Shown here: positions 8,084 through 15,527 of the stretch, piece after piece
Numbering within the stretch: position 1 is the first letter of the stretch
How the letters are laid out: each line of letters opens with the position of its first letter
DNA from: Holosporaceae bacterium UBA5542
GTDB lineage: Bacteria; Pseudomonadota; Alphaproteobacteria; UBA7879; UBA5542
Length of the DNA stretch: 15,527 nucleotides
Direction of reading: 5' to 3'
Assembly (NCBI GenBank): GCA_002426825.1
Contig: DINK01000005.1
Span: 3,917 to 19,443 of the forward strand
The notes under the pieces: model-generated
What the model saw: only the letters and a program-made list of their open reading frames with translations
Databases searched by the model: none
Told to the model about the DNA's origin: nothing
Program-made: the position numbers and the translations under genes

Positions 8084-8659
8084 ATGGTTCAGTTGACAAA
8101 AATTTATACAAAGGGCGGCGATAAGGGAAAAACATCTCTTGGCACAGGAGAGCGTGTTCTTAAAAACACCACACGCATTGATGCGATCGGACATATAGAT
8201 GAACTAAACGCATGGATTGGGGTATGCATTTTATACTGCCCTAAACACCATGCCGAAGACTTAAGACGTATTCAGCACGATTTATTCGATTTAGGGGGTG
8301 ACTTGTGCATACCAAACCACAACCAAAAGAAAAAGCTAAAAGTTTTGTCATCACAAGTGTCATGGCTTGAAAAAGAAATTGATGAACAAAATAAAAGTTT
8401 ACCCTCACTTTCTTCTTTTATTTTGCCTGGCGGAACCAGTGTATCAAGCCACCTACATCTCGCCCGAACTGTTGCGCGACGCGCAGAAAGAAGTGTCGTC
8501 GCACTATCTCAAGAAACAAAAATAAACGAAGAAACCATTATGTATCTCAATCGGCTGTCAGATTACCTATTCGTACTTTGTCGCACACTTAATAACAAAA
8601 GTGCGGACGACATTTTGTGGATACCCGGAAAAAACCAAATGAAGGTCTCAAAAAAATGA
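8084..8659 (+). CDS. pduO: PduO-type cob(I)alamin (corrinoid) adenosyltransferase
   Basis: Transfers the adenosyl group from ATP to the reduced cobalt of a corrinoid to give adenosylcobalamin, in the cytosol; 191 residues, normal for the family. Signatures are the N-terminal ATP loop KIYTKGGDKGKTSLGTGERV (6-25), the helix GHIDELNAWIG (36-46), FILPGG (112-117), ARTVARRAERSVV (127-139) and YLNRLSDYLFVLCR (154-167) with the active-site Asn-Arg-Leu-Ser-Asp. No cobalamin synthesis genes are nearby, so it may process imported corrinoid. There is no clear ribosome binding site before the ATG. Its TGA overlaps the ATG of the next gene. The symbol follows the family name; the protein is not in a pdu operon. 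Confidence 0.94.
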   Translation: MVQLTKIYTKGGDKGKTSLGTGERVLKNTTRIDAIGHIDELNAWIGVCILYCPKHHAEDLRRIQHDLFDLGGDLCIPNHNQKKKLKVLSSQVSWLEKEIDEQNKSLPSLSSFILPGGTSVSSHLHLARTVARRAERSVVALSQETKINEETIMYLNRLSDYLFVLCRTLNNKSADDILWIPGKNQMKVSKK

Positions 8660-9189
8660 AAATTATTTTTGCTTTTGCATGTTTGTTAATTAACATTTCT
8701 ATAGCTAAGAATTTGGGATACTGCCCAAAATCAACGGCAGCCGACTGTCGAAATTCACTGGCAGATGCCCTTAATGTGGTAACCAATTGCCCCCTTGACA
8801 AACCCCGCACAAAAGAGTGTGCGTTTATTTTGGTTGAAACCTTATCTGAGGCAGATCCCAAGGCCCCGTTTTATGAAGGATTCTATGCCAAAAATTTTGA
8901 AATCGGAAATGTTGAAAACTATAAGAAACAAATAGAAAGCCTCCGTCAATATAGCCTTCATGCTTGGTTTGTTTTGCACAATCTCGCAAAAGCACTTATT
9001 TTAAATTATGTAGATATTCCCTCTTTAACTGAAGAACAAAAAAGGGAAATTCGTAACCTTGTTCAGCCCATATTCACCGTAACAGAAGGACGTACATTCG
9101 ACATCGACGATAAATCTCATGTACAGTACTTCATCCAGAAACAATTGGAAATGGCAAAAGCAATTAAGTGGGGCACACCACAGCAATAA
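8656..9189 (+). CDS. Small exported protein of unknown function with four cysteines
   Basis: 177 residues from the ATG that overlaps the adenosyltransferase stop (ATGA); an earlier in-frame ATG at 8617 would put 13 polar residues before the signal peptide and is rejected. Residues 1-17 (MKIIFAFACLLINISIA) look like a signal peptide cleaved before KN. The mature protein has Cys23, Cys31, Cys45 and Cys55 and no others, suggesting two disulfide bonds in a small N-terminal domain. The remainder is helical and charged, with one moderately hydrophobic stretch (about 100-116) that is not convincing as a membrane helix. I do not recognise the family. It is not an obvious lipoprotein, so it is not a good TssJ candidate. 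It ends 119 bp before tssK on the same strand; a link to the T6SS is only positional. Confidence 0.75.
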   Translation: MKIIFAFACLLINISIAKNLGYCPKSTAADCRNSLADALNVVTNCPLDKPRTKECAFILVETLSEADPKAPFYEGFYAKNFEIGNVENYKKQIESLRQYSLHAWFVLHNLAKALILNYVDIPSLTEEQKREIRNLVQPIFTVTEGRTFDIDDKSHVQYFIQKQLEMAKAIKWGTPQQ

Positions 9190-9260
9190 AACAATTAAAA
9201 TGCGGCACCCTCTTTCCCTTTATTCTTAAGCAATTTTGGCGTAGACTGAAACGTGAAGCA

Positions 9261-9296
9261 GTATGACGGCTGATTGTCTTCGGCCCTTTGTCATAC
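9261..9296 (+). promoter_or_regulatory. Bulged hairpin in the leader just upstream of tssK
   Basis: GTATGAC (9261-9267) pairs with GTCATAC (9290-9296). Directly inside, GGCTGA (9268-9273) pairs with TCGGCC (9280-9285, one G-U pair), loop TTGTCT, with a 3'-side bulge CTTT (9286-9289). The 13 paired positions end 12 nt before the tssK ATG, next to its AGGG at 9300-9303. It has no U tract, so a plain terminator is unlikely. It may be an mRNA control element or a regulator binding site. No convincing promoter was found in the rest of 9190-9260. Confidence 0.45.
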
Positions 9297-9308
9297 ACCA
9301 GGGCAGGA

Positions 9309-10646
9309 ATGAAAGATAAGTTCGAATTTAAAATTCAAGATGCGATCCAATGGTATGAGGGACAACTTCTCTATCCACACCACTATCAACAAATGCGTCA
9401 TGAAGTTCACCAAACTTCTCTTTGCTATCTTTCTCTGTTTTCGCCGTGGTACTGGGGTATTCGAACTCTTGAAATTGATGAAGCACTTCTTCCCACCGGA
9501 ACACTTAGAATTAACAAAGTTTTGGCCATTTTCCCTGATGGTTCTGTTTTTCATCATGTAGACGGTGAACGCAAACTCGAGTTAGATCTGGCCCCCTTTA
9601 AAGAAAATTTAAAGGGGAATACACTTAAAATACATCTTGCCATTGTGCGTCGCCAAGCTGAAAGCGCGAACACCAATGGCGACTTTCCTCGGTATGAATC
9701 CATCGAATCAGCCCCTATTGCCGATGAAAATACAGGCGAAAACCCTATTTCCATTGCAAAACTTGCCCTAAAAGCAATGTTGATTCCTGATGACAAGCTT
9801 TCTCCTCGGTTTTCATCTTTCCCACTTGCGGAAATCAGTTTACAAAGCGAATCCTTTCAAAAAACAAACTTTATTCCTCCAACAACAACTATCGATAAAG
9901 ATGAGGCGATTGGTAAATATTTTAAAACCCTTATTACAAAAATTCGCCGCCACATTGCTTATCTATCTGAACGTCTTCAAGTGTTGAAAACAGAAGATAC
10001 AGCATCGGTACTTGAATACTACCATCAGGTCTATGCTGTTCTAACATCTCGTATTCTTGTTTTAGAAGCTCTCTACAACACTGGCCAGTCTCACCCTTTT
10101 GAAATGTTTAAAGAGTTGAATATTTCTGCAGGCACATATTGTACTCTAAGCCAAACAAAGTTACCGCCTTTATTTCCCGAGTATAATCACAACAATCTAA
10201 GACACACATTTGACCCCGTCATGGACTTTATTGACGACATTATTAACACTGTTAAAAGTCCATCCATCTCCATTGTAATGGAAAAAGAAGGACGCACTTT
10301 CTCTAAAATGCTAAAGGCTTCTTATCTTGAAAGCGAGTATCTCATCATTGGGGTTACCCTGGATTCAGAAGTTACTCCTGCCGCAGGATCAAGTTGGATT
10401 AAAGGCGCCGTTATTTGCGCAGAATCCACCATTAAAGATGTAAAAGAAAAACGCATTCTTGGTGCTGAACGTCAACTAGTTGAACAAGTCTCAAATATGG
10501 GACTGATTTCCGGAGAAAAACAAATTTTTGTCCGAATAAAGAATGATCGTAACTATCTTAAGGCCAACGAGTGTCTCAAAATTTTCAACCCCTCTGACAC
10601 CGAACACAACCGCCCTAAAGATATCTTTTTGTACGTTGTGGGATAA
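9309..10646 (+). CDS. tssK: Type VI secretion system baseplate subunit TssK
   Basis: TssK (ImpJ/VasE) links the phage-like baseplate to the TssL-TssM membrane complex on the cytosolic face. It has 445 residues, the normal length. The N-terminal signature IQWYEGQLLYPHHYQQ (13-28) with W15, E17, G18, L20, P23, H24 and Q27 is diagnostic, followed by WYWGIRTLEID and LRINKVLAIFPDGSVF. The ATG is chosen because it gives a typical N-terminus and has AGGG 5 nt upstream; a TTG at 9288 in frame lies in the hairpin and would add seven unconserved residues. It is first of three tightly packed tss genes, 3 bp before tssL. Confidence 0.95.
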   Translation: MKDKFEFKIQDAIQWYEGQLLYPHHYQQMRHEVHQTSLCYLSLFSPWYWGIRTLEIDEALLPTGTLRINKVLAIFPDGSVFHHVDGERKLELDLAPFKENLKGNTLKIHLAIVRRQAESANTNGDFPRYESIESAPIADENTGENPISIAKLALKAMLIPDDKLSPRFSSFPLAEISLQSESFQKTNFIPPTTTIDKDEAIGKYFKTLITKIRRHIAYLSERLQVLKTEDTASVLEYYHQVYAVLTSRILVLEALYNTGQSHPFEMFKELNISAGTYCTLSQTKLPPLFPEYNHNNLRHTFDPVMDFIDDIINTVKSPSISIVMEKEGRTFSKMLKASYLESEYLIIGVTLDSEVTPAAGSSWIKGAVICAESTIKDVKEKRILGAERQLVEQVSNMGLISGEKQIFVRIKNDRNYLKANECLKIFNPSDTEHNRPKDIFLYVVG

Positions 10647-10649
10647 GGC

Positions 10650-11567
10650 ATGGAACGACACAACACGTATACAACCTCTATAATACTTAAGGACTTTAGG
10701 TCTTTTTATAAAGAGCTCCTTCTTCTTAAATCACGGGCTTTTCAAGGGGCAACTAAAGGAAGTGTGACCTCCGATACATCTAACCCTGGCGGCCCTTCGC
10801 CTAAACCAGATGCACATAACGAAAAAAAAGAAGACGCAACAAAAACCGAAGATACTCTTTCAACAGAAGAAAACCATTCAGAGCCAGATCAGAAAGAAGC
10901 ACCCCCTCAGCCAAAGCCTTCTTCCATTGACCATCAAAGCGTTGCTCAAGAAATACGAGAAAGATTAGAAACAGTTCTGACAAGCCAATATCGAGAACTA
11001 GGAAGCAATAAAGGGGGCTACGCCGCACGCTATTATGAAGAAGCACAATACATCATGGTTTCTTTAGCCGATGAAACTTTCATTAATCTAAATTGGTCTG
11101 GCAAAGAAGAATGGGAAGATAATCTGCTTGAATCTCTTATGTATAACACCCAAGACGCAGGAGATAAATTCTTTGAAAATCTAGACATGTTTTTAGAGCG
11201 TGCCCACTCTTCTCAAACAACAGATATGGCAGCATTATACTTGATTGCCCTTGGTCTTGGGTTCAAAGGAAAATACAGAGATGCAGAATATGAAGCCACA
11301 CTTGCAAAATATAAAGAGCGCCTCTATCGATACATCACATCAGAAGACCCGGCATTGCTGCATAATCAATCTCACTTATTTCCAGAATCCTATGCAAACA
11401 TTATTGGCGATAGACAATCTATCCAAATGCCCAATATTCGGGCTTGGTGGTTGTCCCTTTGCGTGATTGGCGGGGGGTTTGTTATTGGTTCCAGCATTAT
11501 ATGGCTTCATCATATGCAGGGGTTTAGCCCTCTTGTTGATGCGCTTCAAAAATGGGCAGAGGTGTAA
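10650..11567 (+). CDS. tssL: Type VI secretion inner-membrane protein TssL (DotU family)
   Basis: TssL (IcmH/DotU) is a C-terminally anchored inner-membrane protein that forms the T6SS membrane complex with TssM and recruits TssK; 305 residues. A short N-terminal segment (1-33) is followed by a low-complexity acidic and proline-rich stretch (about 40-95). The DotU domain comes next (about 97-232), with SLADETFINLNWSGKEEWED (138-157), AGDKFFENLDMFL (170-182) and LYLIALGLGFKGKYRDAEYE. One membrane helix lies at 266-287, and then about 18 periplasmic residues. There is no C-terminal OmpA-like peptidoglycan-binding domain, so any wall anchoring must come from another protein. The start lies 3 bp after tssK stops, and the stop itself forms TAAGG before the ATG, suggesting coupled translation. 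Confidence 0.94.
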   Translation: MERHNTYTTSIILKDFRSFYKELLLLKSRAFQGATKGSVTSDTSNPGGPSPKPDAHNEKKEDATKTEDTLSTEENHSEPDQKEAPPQPKPSSIDHQSVAQEIRERLETVLTSQYRELGSNKGGYAARYYEEAQYIMVSLADETFINLNWSGKEEWEDNLLESLMYNTQDAGDKFFENLDMFLERAHSSQTTDMAALYLIALGLGFKGKYRDAEYEATLAKYKERLYRYITSEDPALLHNQSHLFPESYANIIGDRQSIQMPNIRAWWLSLCVIGGGFVIGSSIIWLHHMQGFSPLVDALQKWAEV

Positions 11568-11570
11568 GGT

Positions 11571-14500
11571 ATGGACCAACTAAGCTCCTCACAAATTATT
11601 TTCAGCATCATCGGCATGGCCGGGTTGATTTTTCTGATTATTATCTATCTCTCTGGATTAGGTTTAAAAGAAAAATTCGAACAAGTTGGTGTCAAAACAG
11701 GTTCTATTTTCGAAGCAATACAAAATGTATTTCAAGGAAAAAGAGATTTCAGCACCCTATCTTTTAAACACTTCTTTGAAGATTTGTTTTATGGTTTCTT
11801 AAACTTTTTTGGCATTTATCCAAACGATCCTTTTCACGAATCTATTCGACAAGCCATTCGTGCTCTTGAAGAAAAGACCGGGTCTAAAAAATCCATTTAT
11901 AAGTTGCCGTGGTATGTCATGGTAGGGGAAGAGTTTTCTGGGAAATCTACATTGCTGGGAAATCTCACGCTTTCCACCCCCATATCAAGCCCCAGCCTTG
12001 GACGCCCTGAAGGCCATCCTCTGATTCAATGGTGGTTTTACGAAAAAGGGATTGTACTTGATATTAGTGGGATGGCCCTTAATGAAGATGCCCCAACTTC
12101 TCGTTCATGGCCCACACTTCTCAAGGCACTTCGTCGATATCGGCCGCACCACCCTCTCGATGGTATTATTTTAACTGTTCCTGCGCACCATTTTGCAGGC
12201 CAAAACCAATTGTCTAAAATTGAAATTGTCGAACGTGCTAATTCTCTGTCTGATCAATTGGTTCAAGTTGAAAAAAAACTAGGAATGCGTCTGCCGCTTT
12301 ATATTATTCTTTCCAAAACAGACGAAATTGGTGGTTTTTCTGGCTTTGTTAAATCTCTCCCTCAAAAGTTTCTAGGAGAAATGTTTGGGTGGTCAAATCC
12401 CTATGCCACCACACTTTCCTATAACCCACGCTGGGTCCAAGAAGCATTTGAAAAGGTTTATGGATACATCTTTGAAACCACACTACGCATTTTTGGAAAT
12501 GAACAAAAAGACAATCCCTACCGCAATGAAATTGTGGCCTTCCCCGAAGCCATTTCCTCTTTAGAAAAAGGCTTCCAAATTTATCTTAATGCCCTGTTCA
12601 AAATGGGTGACTATCAGGATCACTTTATTTTTAGAGGGTTGTTTTTCACAGGACAGGCAGAGAAAAGCCCCATTCTTAAAAAAATGGCCCAGCCTTTCTT
12701 AACCGACTTGTTTCAAAAAAAGATTTTTGGTGAAGTAGGTATTGCGACCCCCATTCAATCTTTCTTTCTTCGTATGCGCAAACGTGTTAACACGCTTCGC
12801 TTTGCCATTGCGGGAACCTTTATTTTCTCTATTTATGGGCTGGTGTGGACACAAAATTACTTAGTAAACACTATTAATCATGTGCGCCCACCTCTTCAAC
12901 AAGTCGTCAAAGATTTAGAAACAGAAGATTGGACAGAATATGTTCGAACAGAAGACTATCAATACACATTCCAACATAAAGGAAAGAATCTTTTACATCT
13001 TTTCGAAAAAGTATATGTTCATTCGCTTCAATCGCCGTTCATTCCATTTTCATGGGTCAGCCCTACTGCGTATCGTTTGCAAAAATCGACGATCGACGTA
13101 TACAACCGCATGATTGCGGCAAACATTGCAAACGCACTAGAAGCAAAAGCAAAACTTTTGACAAGGGCACCCATCGCCACCATTGAATCAAAAGGCACTT
13201 ATCAGTCCCCTCTTGAAACCACCGAGTTTCTTCTTCTGGAAGGATACGTGAAAGGATTGTTAGACTTAGAGAAAAACAGTCTTCTTTATGCAAATTTACA
13301 AGAAACGCTTGATCTCTTCCAGCTAAAAGAAATCCTCCAGTTCCTCTATGGATATTCCTTGAATACAATGCTTTTAAAAGAAGAAAAAATGCGCCGGATC
13401 TTGATTGTAGAAGCCCCTTACACACCTTTTGATATTTCAAGCTATCGCCTTTATGCACAGCAAAGACTGTACACACTTTATGATGGATTTTTACGAAAAG
13501 TTTTGGATCCTGACTATAACTATTCTCTTGCAAGTCGCCTCCAAAACACCCTTGAAAAGGTAGAAGGCAAAGGGCAGCCCGATCTAGAAAGCTTTAGCAA
13601 AAGTATTTCTGAGATAAAAAGCCTAATGACATTCATCACCCAATCAAGTGGGACATGGTTGTCAAATCCACAATTTGACCCTGGGTCTCGCTATCAGCGT
13701 CTCATTGATCAAGTACATCAAATCGGTCTTTTAGGATCTGAAGTGCCTCGTAAACTTTCAGAAACCTCCGAGCGCATGTACAGAAAAGCCATCCAGTACT
13801 TAAGAAGTTATGGCTCATCCTTAACAGGGTATTTCTTAATCGTTTCACCCGAGACAAAGAAGTTGCAACCATCTCCTGGGCTTTTAAATTTAGAAAAACA
13901 ATTAGATACGTTCTTACAACAACCATTCATGCAAAAAGCCTCAGGGCCTATGTTTATTGATAAGGTGCCCGATGGACAATTCCTCCACTGGGATCCCCAA
14001 GTTATACGAAATGCGGTTACATTGATTGAAAACTATAAGTCATTTATAGAATCTTCGCTCAATACATATCCTGCAAATCTACAAGACACGCTTCGCCAAG
14101 TTGGCCACACTCAAGTCATGCGGAATATTGACACTATGCTTGAACGTGCCCAAAGCTTTTATGAAGAACCTACAAGGTCATGGACGGAACAAGCAGAAGA
14201 TGCACGAAAAGCTAAGGCAACTAATGCGCGTGAAGTTGGCCCTCTATTTATAAAACTTCTAAAAGGAATGGATAGTGTGGGCGGAGGTCCTGTGCATACC
14301 CGCCTTCGTAAATTATTATTAGAACAAATGTACAAAGACCTACGCGATCTTGACCTCTCTCTTAAAGAAAGTGGTTACTATATGCCAGTTGATACAAACT
14401 TTTCAGCTTGGAACGGTGAAAAAGGTGCCATTTTCAAAGCATACAGCCTTGTTGACCAAGATGAGATGAAAGATTATTTTGCCAACCAAAGTGCACGCAT

Positions 14501-15527
14501 TCTTACCATGGTCATCAACAATGCTGAACCCATTATTGAAGTTATGAAAGCAGATCTCTTCAATCTAGACATTGACCAGGTAAAACTGATTAGTCGTTGG
14601 CATAACCTTGTTGAACAAGCAGTTGCATATAAAAAGAAAAAAGTTAGCGGCTCTATGAAGTCTCTTGAAAAATTCATGGAAAAAGAAGGAAACGACATTA
14701 CATATGAAGCTTGCTTTACGTCTCTTGATCCTGATGTCTTTGATAAACCCTCAAGCGACTATTTCACCAACAAAAAGCATGAATTGATGAAAGGTATGTA
14801 CAAACGCTGCCAAGAAATCGCCGCTGAAAAAGGGGCAGCACAATACAAAAAAGTGCAAAGTATTTTTAACACATACATTGCCAACACATTCCCCTTTATG
14901 ACACAGGTACCCCGCACCCCTCAAATTGAGGCAGAAGTATCTTGGCCTGTTTTACAAGAACTGTTCGAAGCGCTTGAAAAGCTAACACCAGGCGTTCGTA
15001 CAGCCATAAAGAATACCAGTAAATACAAACAAAGCTGGAAAGAAGTTGAAATGTTCTTAAGTCAATTAGATAAGGCACAAGAATTTTTTGAAACCTATTT
15101 TGCACCCATCAAAAAAGATGGCGACCCAGGCCTTTCTTTCACAGTTAAATTTAGAGAAAATCGTGCGAAAGAATCTTTTGGAAATCAAGTGGTTGATTGG
15201 GCTATTATCTTTGGCGATCAATCTATCAGCACGCGCCAAAATGGTTGGGGTGCTGGCAGTGGTCGATGGAAAATGAGCGCACCTTTGTCCTTTGGATTCC
15301 AGTGGAATGTTTCTTCTCAACTATGGCCTCTTACACGAAGCAATACACCTTCTCTTGTTAAAGTAAACGATCGATCTCTCTTTGTTTATGAAGGCATATG
15401 GAGCATCCTCCGAGCTATGATGATACACATGGCCTCTGTTGAAGAAGGACGCCCCCTTAATAATGACGTATTGCTTAATTTTGATGTTCCTCTTGGACCT
15501 AATCAAAATGGGCCGCCAACAGCGCAA
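11571..15527 (+). CDS. tssM: Type VI secretion inner-membrane protein TssM (IcmF family), C-terminus cut by window edge
   Basis: TssM (IcmF/VasK) spans from the inner membrane into the periplasm and forms the T6SS membrane complex with TssL and TssJ. The reading frame is open for 1319 codons from the ATG to the window end with no stop. Layout: one membrane helix at about 9-30; a cytosolic NTPase-like domain with Walker A GEEFSGKS (119-126), Walker B-like IVLDISG (161-167) and LSKTDEIGGFSGF (247-259); the family motif FRGLFFTG (354-361); a second membrane helix at about 410-427; and a long periplasmic part to the end, with tryptophan- and glycine-rich beta-like segments near 1210-1260. The usual N-terminal two-helix hairpin is not seen, only one helix. 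It starts 3 bp after tssL, with TAAGG formed by the tssL stop. The last part of the C-terminal domain is missing. Confidence 0.95.
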   Translation, partial: MDQLSSSQIIFSIIGMAGLIFLIIIYLSGLGLKEKFEQVGVKTGSIFEAIQNVFQGKRDFSTLSFKHFFEDLFYGFLNFFGIYPNDPFHESIRQAIRALEEKTGSKKSIYKLPWYVMVGEEFSGKSTLLGNLTLSTPISSPSLGRPEGHPLIQWWFYEKGIVLDISGMALNEDAPTSRSWPTLLKALRRYRPHHPLDGIILTVPAHHFAGQNQLSKIEIVERANSLSDQLVQVEKKLGMRLPLYIILSKTDEIGGFSGFVKSLPQKFLGEMFGWSNPYATTLSYNPRWVQEAFEKVYGYIFETTLRIFGNEQKDNPYRNEIVAFPEAISSLEKGFQIYLNALFKMGDYQDHFIFRGLFFTGQAEKSPILKKMAQPFLTDLFQKKIFGEVGIATPIQSFFLRMRKRVNTLRFAIAGTFIFSIYGLVWTQNYLVNTINHVRPPLQQVVKDLETEDWTEYVRTEDYQYTFQHKGKNLLHLFEKVYVHSLQSPFIPFSWVSPTAYRLQKSTIDVYNRMIAANIANALEAKAKLLTRAPIATIESKGTYQSPLETTEFLLLEGYVKGLLDLEKNSLLYANLQETLDLFQLKEILQFLYGYSLNTMLLKEEKMRRILIVEAPYTPFDISSYRLYAQQRLYTLYDGFLRKVLDPDYNYSLASRLQNTLEKVEGKGQPDLESFSKSISEIKSLMTFITQSSGTWLSNPQFDPGSRYQRLIDQVHQIGLLGSEVPRKLSETSERMYRKAIQYLRSYGSSLTGYFLIVSPETKKLQPSPGLLNLEKQLDTFLQQPFMQKASGPMFIDKVPDGQFLHWDPQVIRNAVTLIENYKSFIESSLNTYPANLQDTLRQVGHTQVMRNIDTMLERAQSFYEEPTRSWTEQAEDARKAKATNAREVGPLFIKLLKGMDSVGGGPVHTRLRKLLLEQMYKDLRDLDLSLKESGYYMPVDTNFSAWNGEKGAIFKAYSLVDQDEMKDYFANQSARILTMVINNAEPIIEVMKADLFNLDIDQVKLISRWHNLVEQAVAYKKKKVSGSMKSLEKFMEKEGNDITYEACFTSLDPDVFDKPSSDYFTNKKHELMKGMYKRCQEIAAEKGAAQYKKVQSIFNTYIANTFPFMTQVPRTPQIEAEVSWPVLQELFEALEKLTPGVRTAIKNTSKYKQSWKEVEMFLSQLDKAQEFFETYFAPIKKDGDPGLSFTVKFRENRAKESFGNQVVDWAIIFGDQSISTRQNGWGAGSGRWKMSAPLSFGFQWNVSSQLWPLTRSNTPSLVKVNDRSLFVYEGIWSILRAMMIHMASVEEGRPLNNDVLLNFDVPLGPNQNGPPTAQ

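Noticed and set aside
8617..8655. Earlier start for the exported protein
   Set aside because: It would add polar residues before a clear signal peptide; the ATGA overlap start is better.
8589..8861. 90-codon minus-strand frame across the adenosyltransferase/exported-protein junction
   Set aside because: Antisense shadow of two well-supported plus-strand genes, with no domain or ribosome binding site.
8656..9189. TssJ lipoprotein candidate
   Set aside because: The only cysteine in the signal region (Cys9) is preceded by AFA after too short a hydrophobic stretch for a lipobox, and the protein does not resemble TssJ.
9288..9308. TTG start extending TssK by seven residues
   Set aside because: It falls inside the hairpin, has no ribosome binding site, and the extension is not part of the family N-terminus.
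13063..13533. 156-codon open frame on the minus strand
   Set aside because: It lies wholly inside tssM, which is open and motif-supported in the other direction; its translation has no recognisable pattern.

Overview
The window looks like part of the chromosome of an AT-rich Gram-negative bacterium, most probably an alphaproteobacterium with a host-associated (Holosporales/Paracaedibacter-like or related) lifestyle. This is inferred from the base composition, the groESL protein sequences, the CIRCE control of groESL, a ProP-like MHS transporter and a type VI secretion locus beside housekeeping genes. No rRNA or other taxonomic marker is present, so the placement is tentative.

Left part (1-8020, all on the minus strand; in transcription order from right to left): dacB (PBP4-type D-Ala-D-Ala carboxypeptidase), a hairpin at its stop codon, then a compact run apaG - trkH - RodZ-like membrane HTH protein - AMIN-domain envelope protein. 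This run is probably driven by a promoter just upstream of apaG. After a 139-bp gap with a palindrome comes a two-gene unit, a LysR-type regulator followed 2 bp later by an MHS-family transporter. Last is groES-groEL behind a promoter and a perfect CIRCE operator; groEL runs off the left edge.

Right part (8084-15527, plus strand), divergent from dacB: a PduO-type cobalamin adenosyltransferase, translationally coupled (ATGA overlap) to a small exported four-cysteine protein of unknown function. Then, after a 119-bp gap containing a strong bulged hairpin, come tssK, tssL and tssM, the baseplate and inner-membrane-complex genes of a type VI secretion system. They are packed with 3-bp gaps. tssM is open to the right edge (1319 codons seen). 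No sheath, Hcp, VgrG, ClpV or TssJ gene is in view.

Functionally, the left part handles cell envelope and ion/solute homeostasis plus the chaperonin. TssK would link the baseplate to the TssL-TssM inner-membrane complex. The oddest elements are the 5' hairpin before tssK, a TssM with only one clear N-terminal membrane helix, a TssL with a long acidic/proline linker, a two-AMIN-domain protein without an amidase domain beside a RodZ-like protein without a large periplasmic domain, and the exported cysteine protein before the T6SS genes. There is no gene-free stretch longer than 300 bases; the largest gaps are about 119-139 bp. No tRNA, rRNA, CRISPR array, IS element or phage gene was seen.
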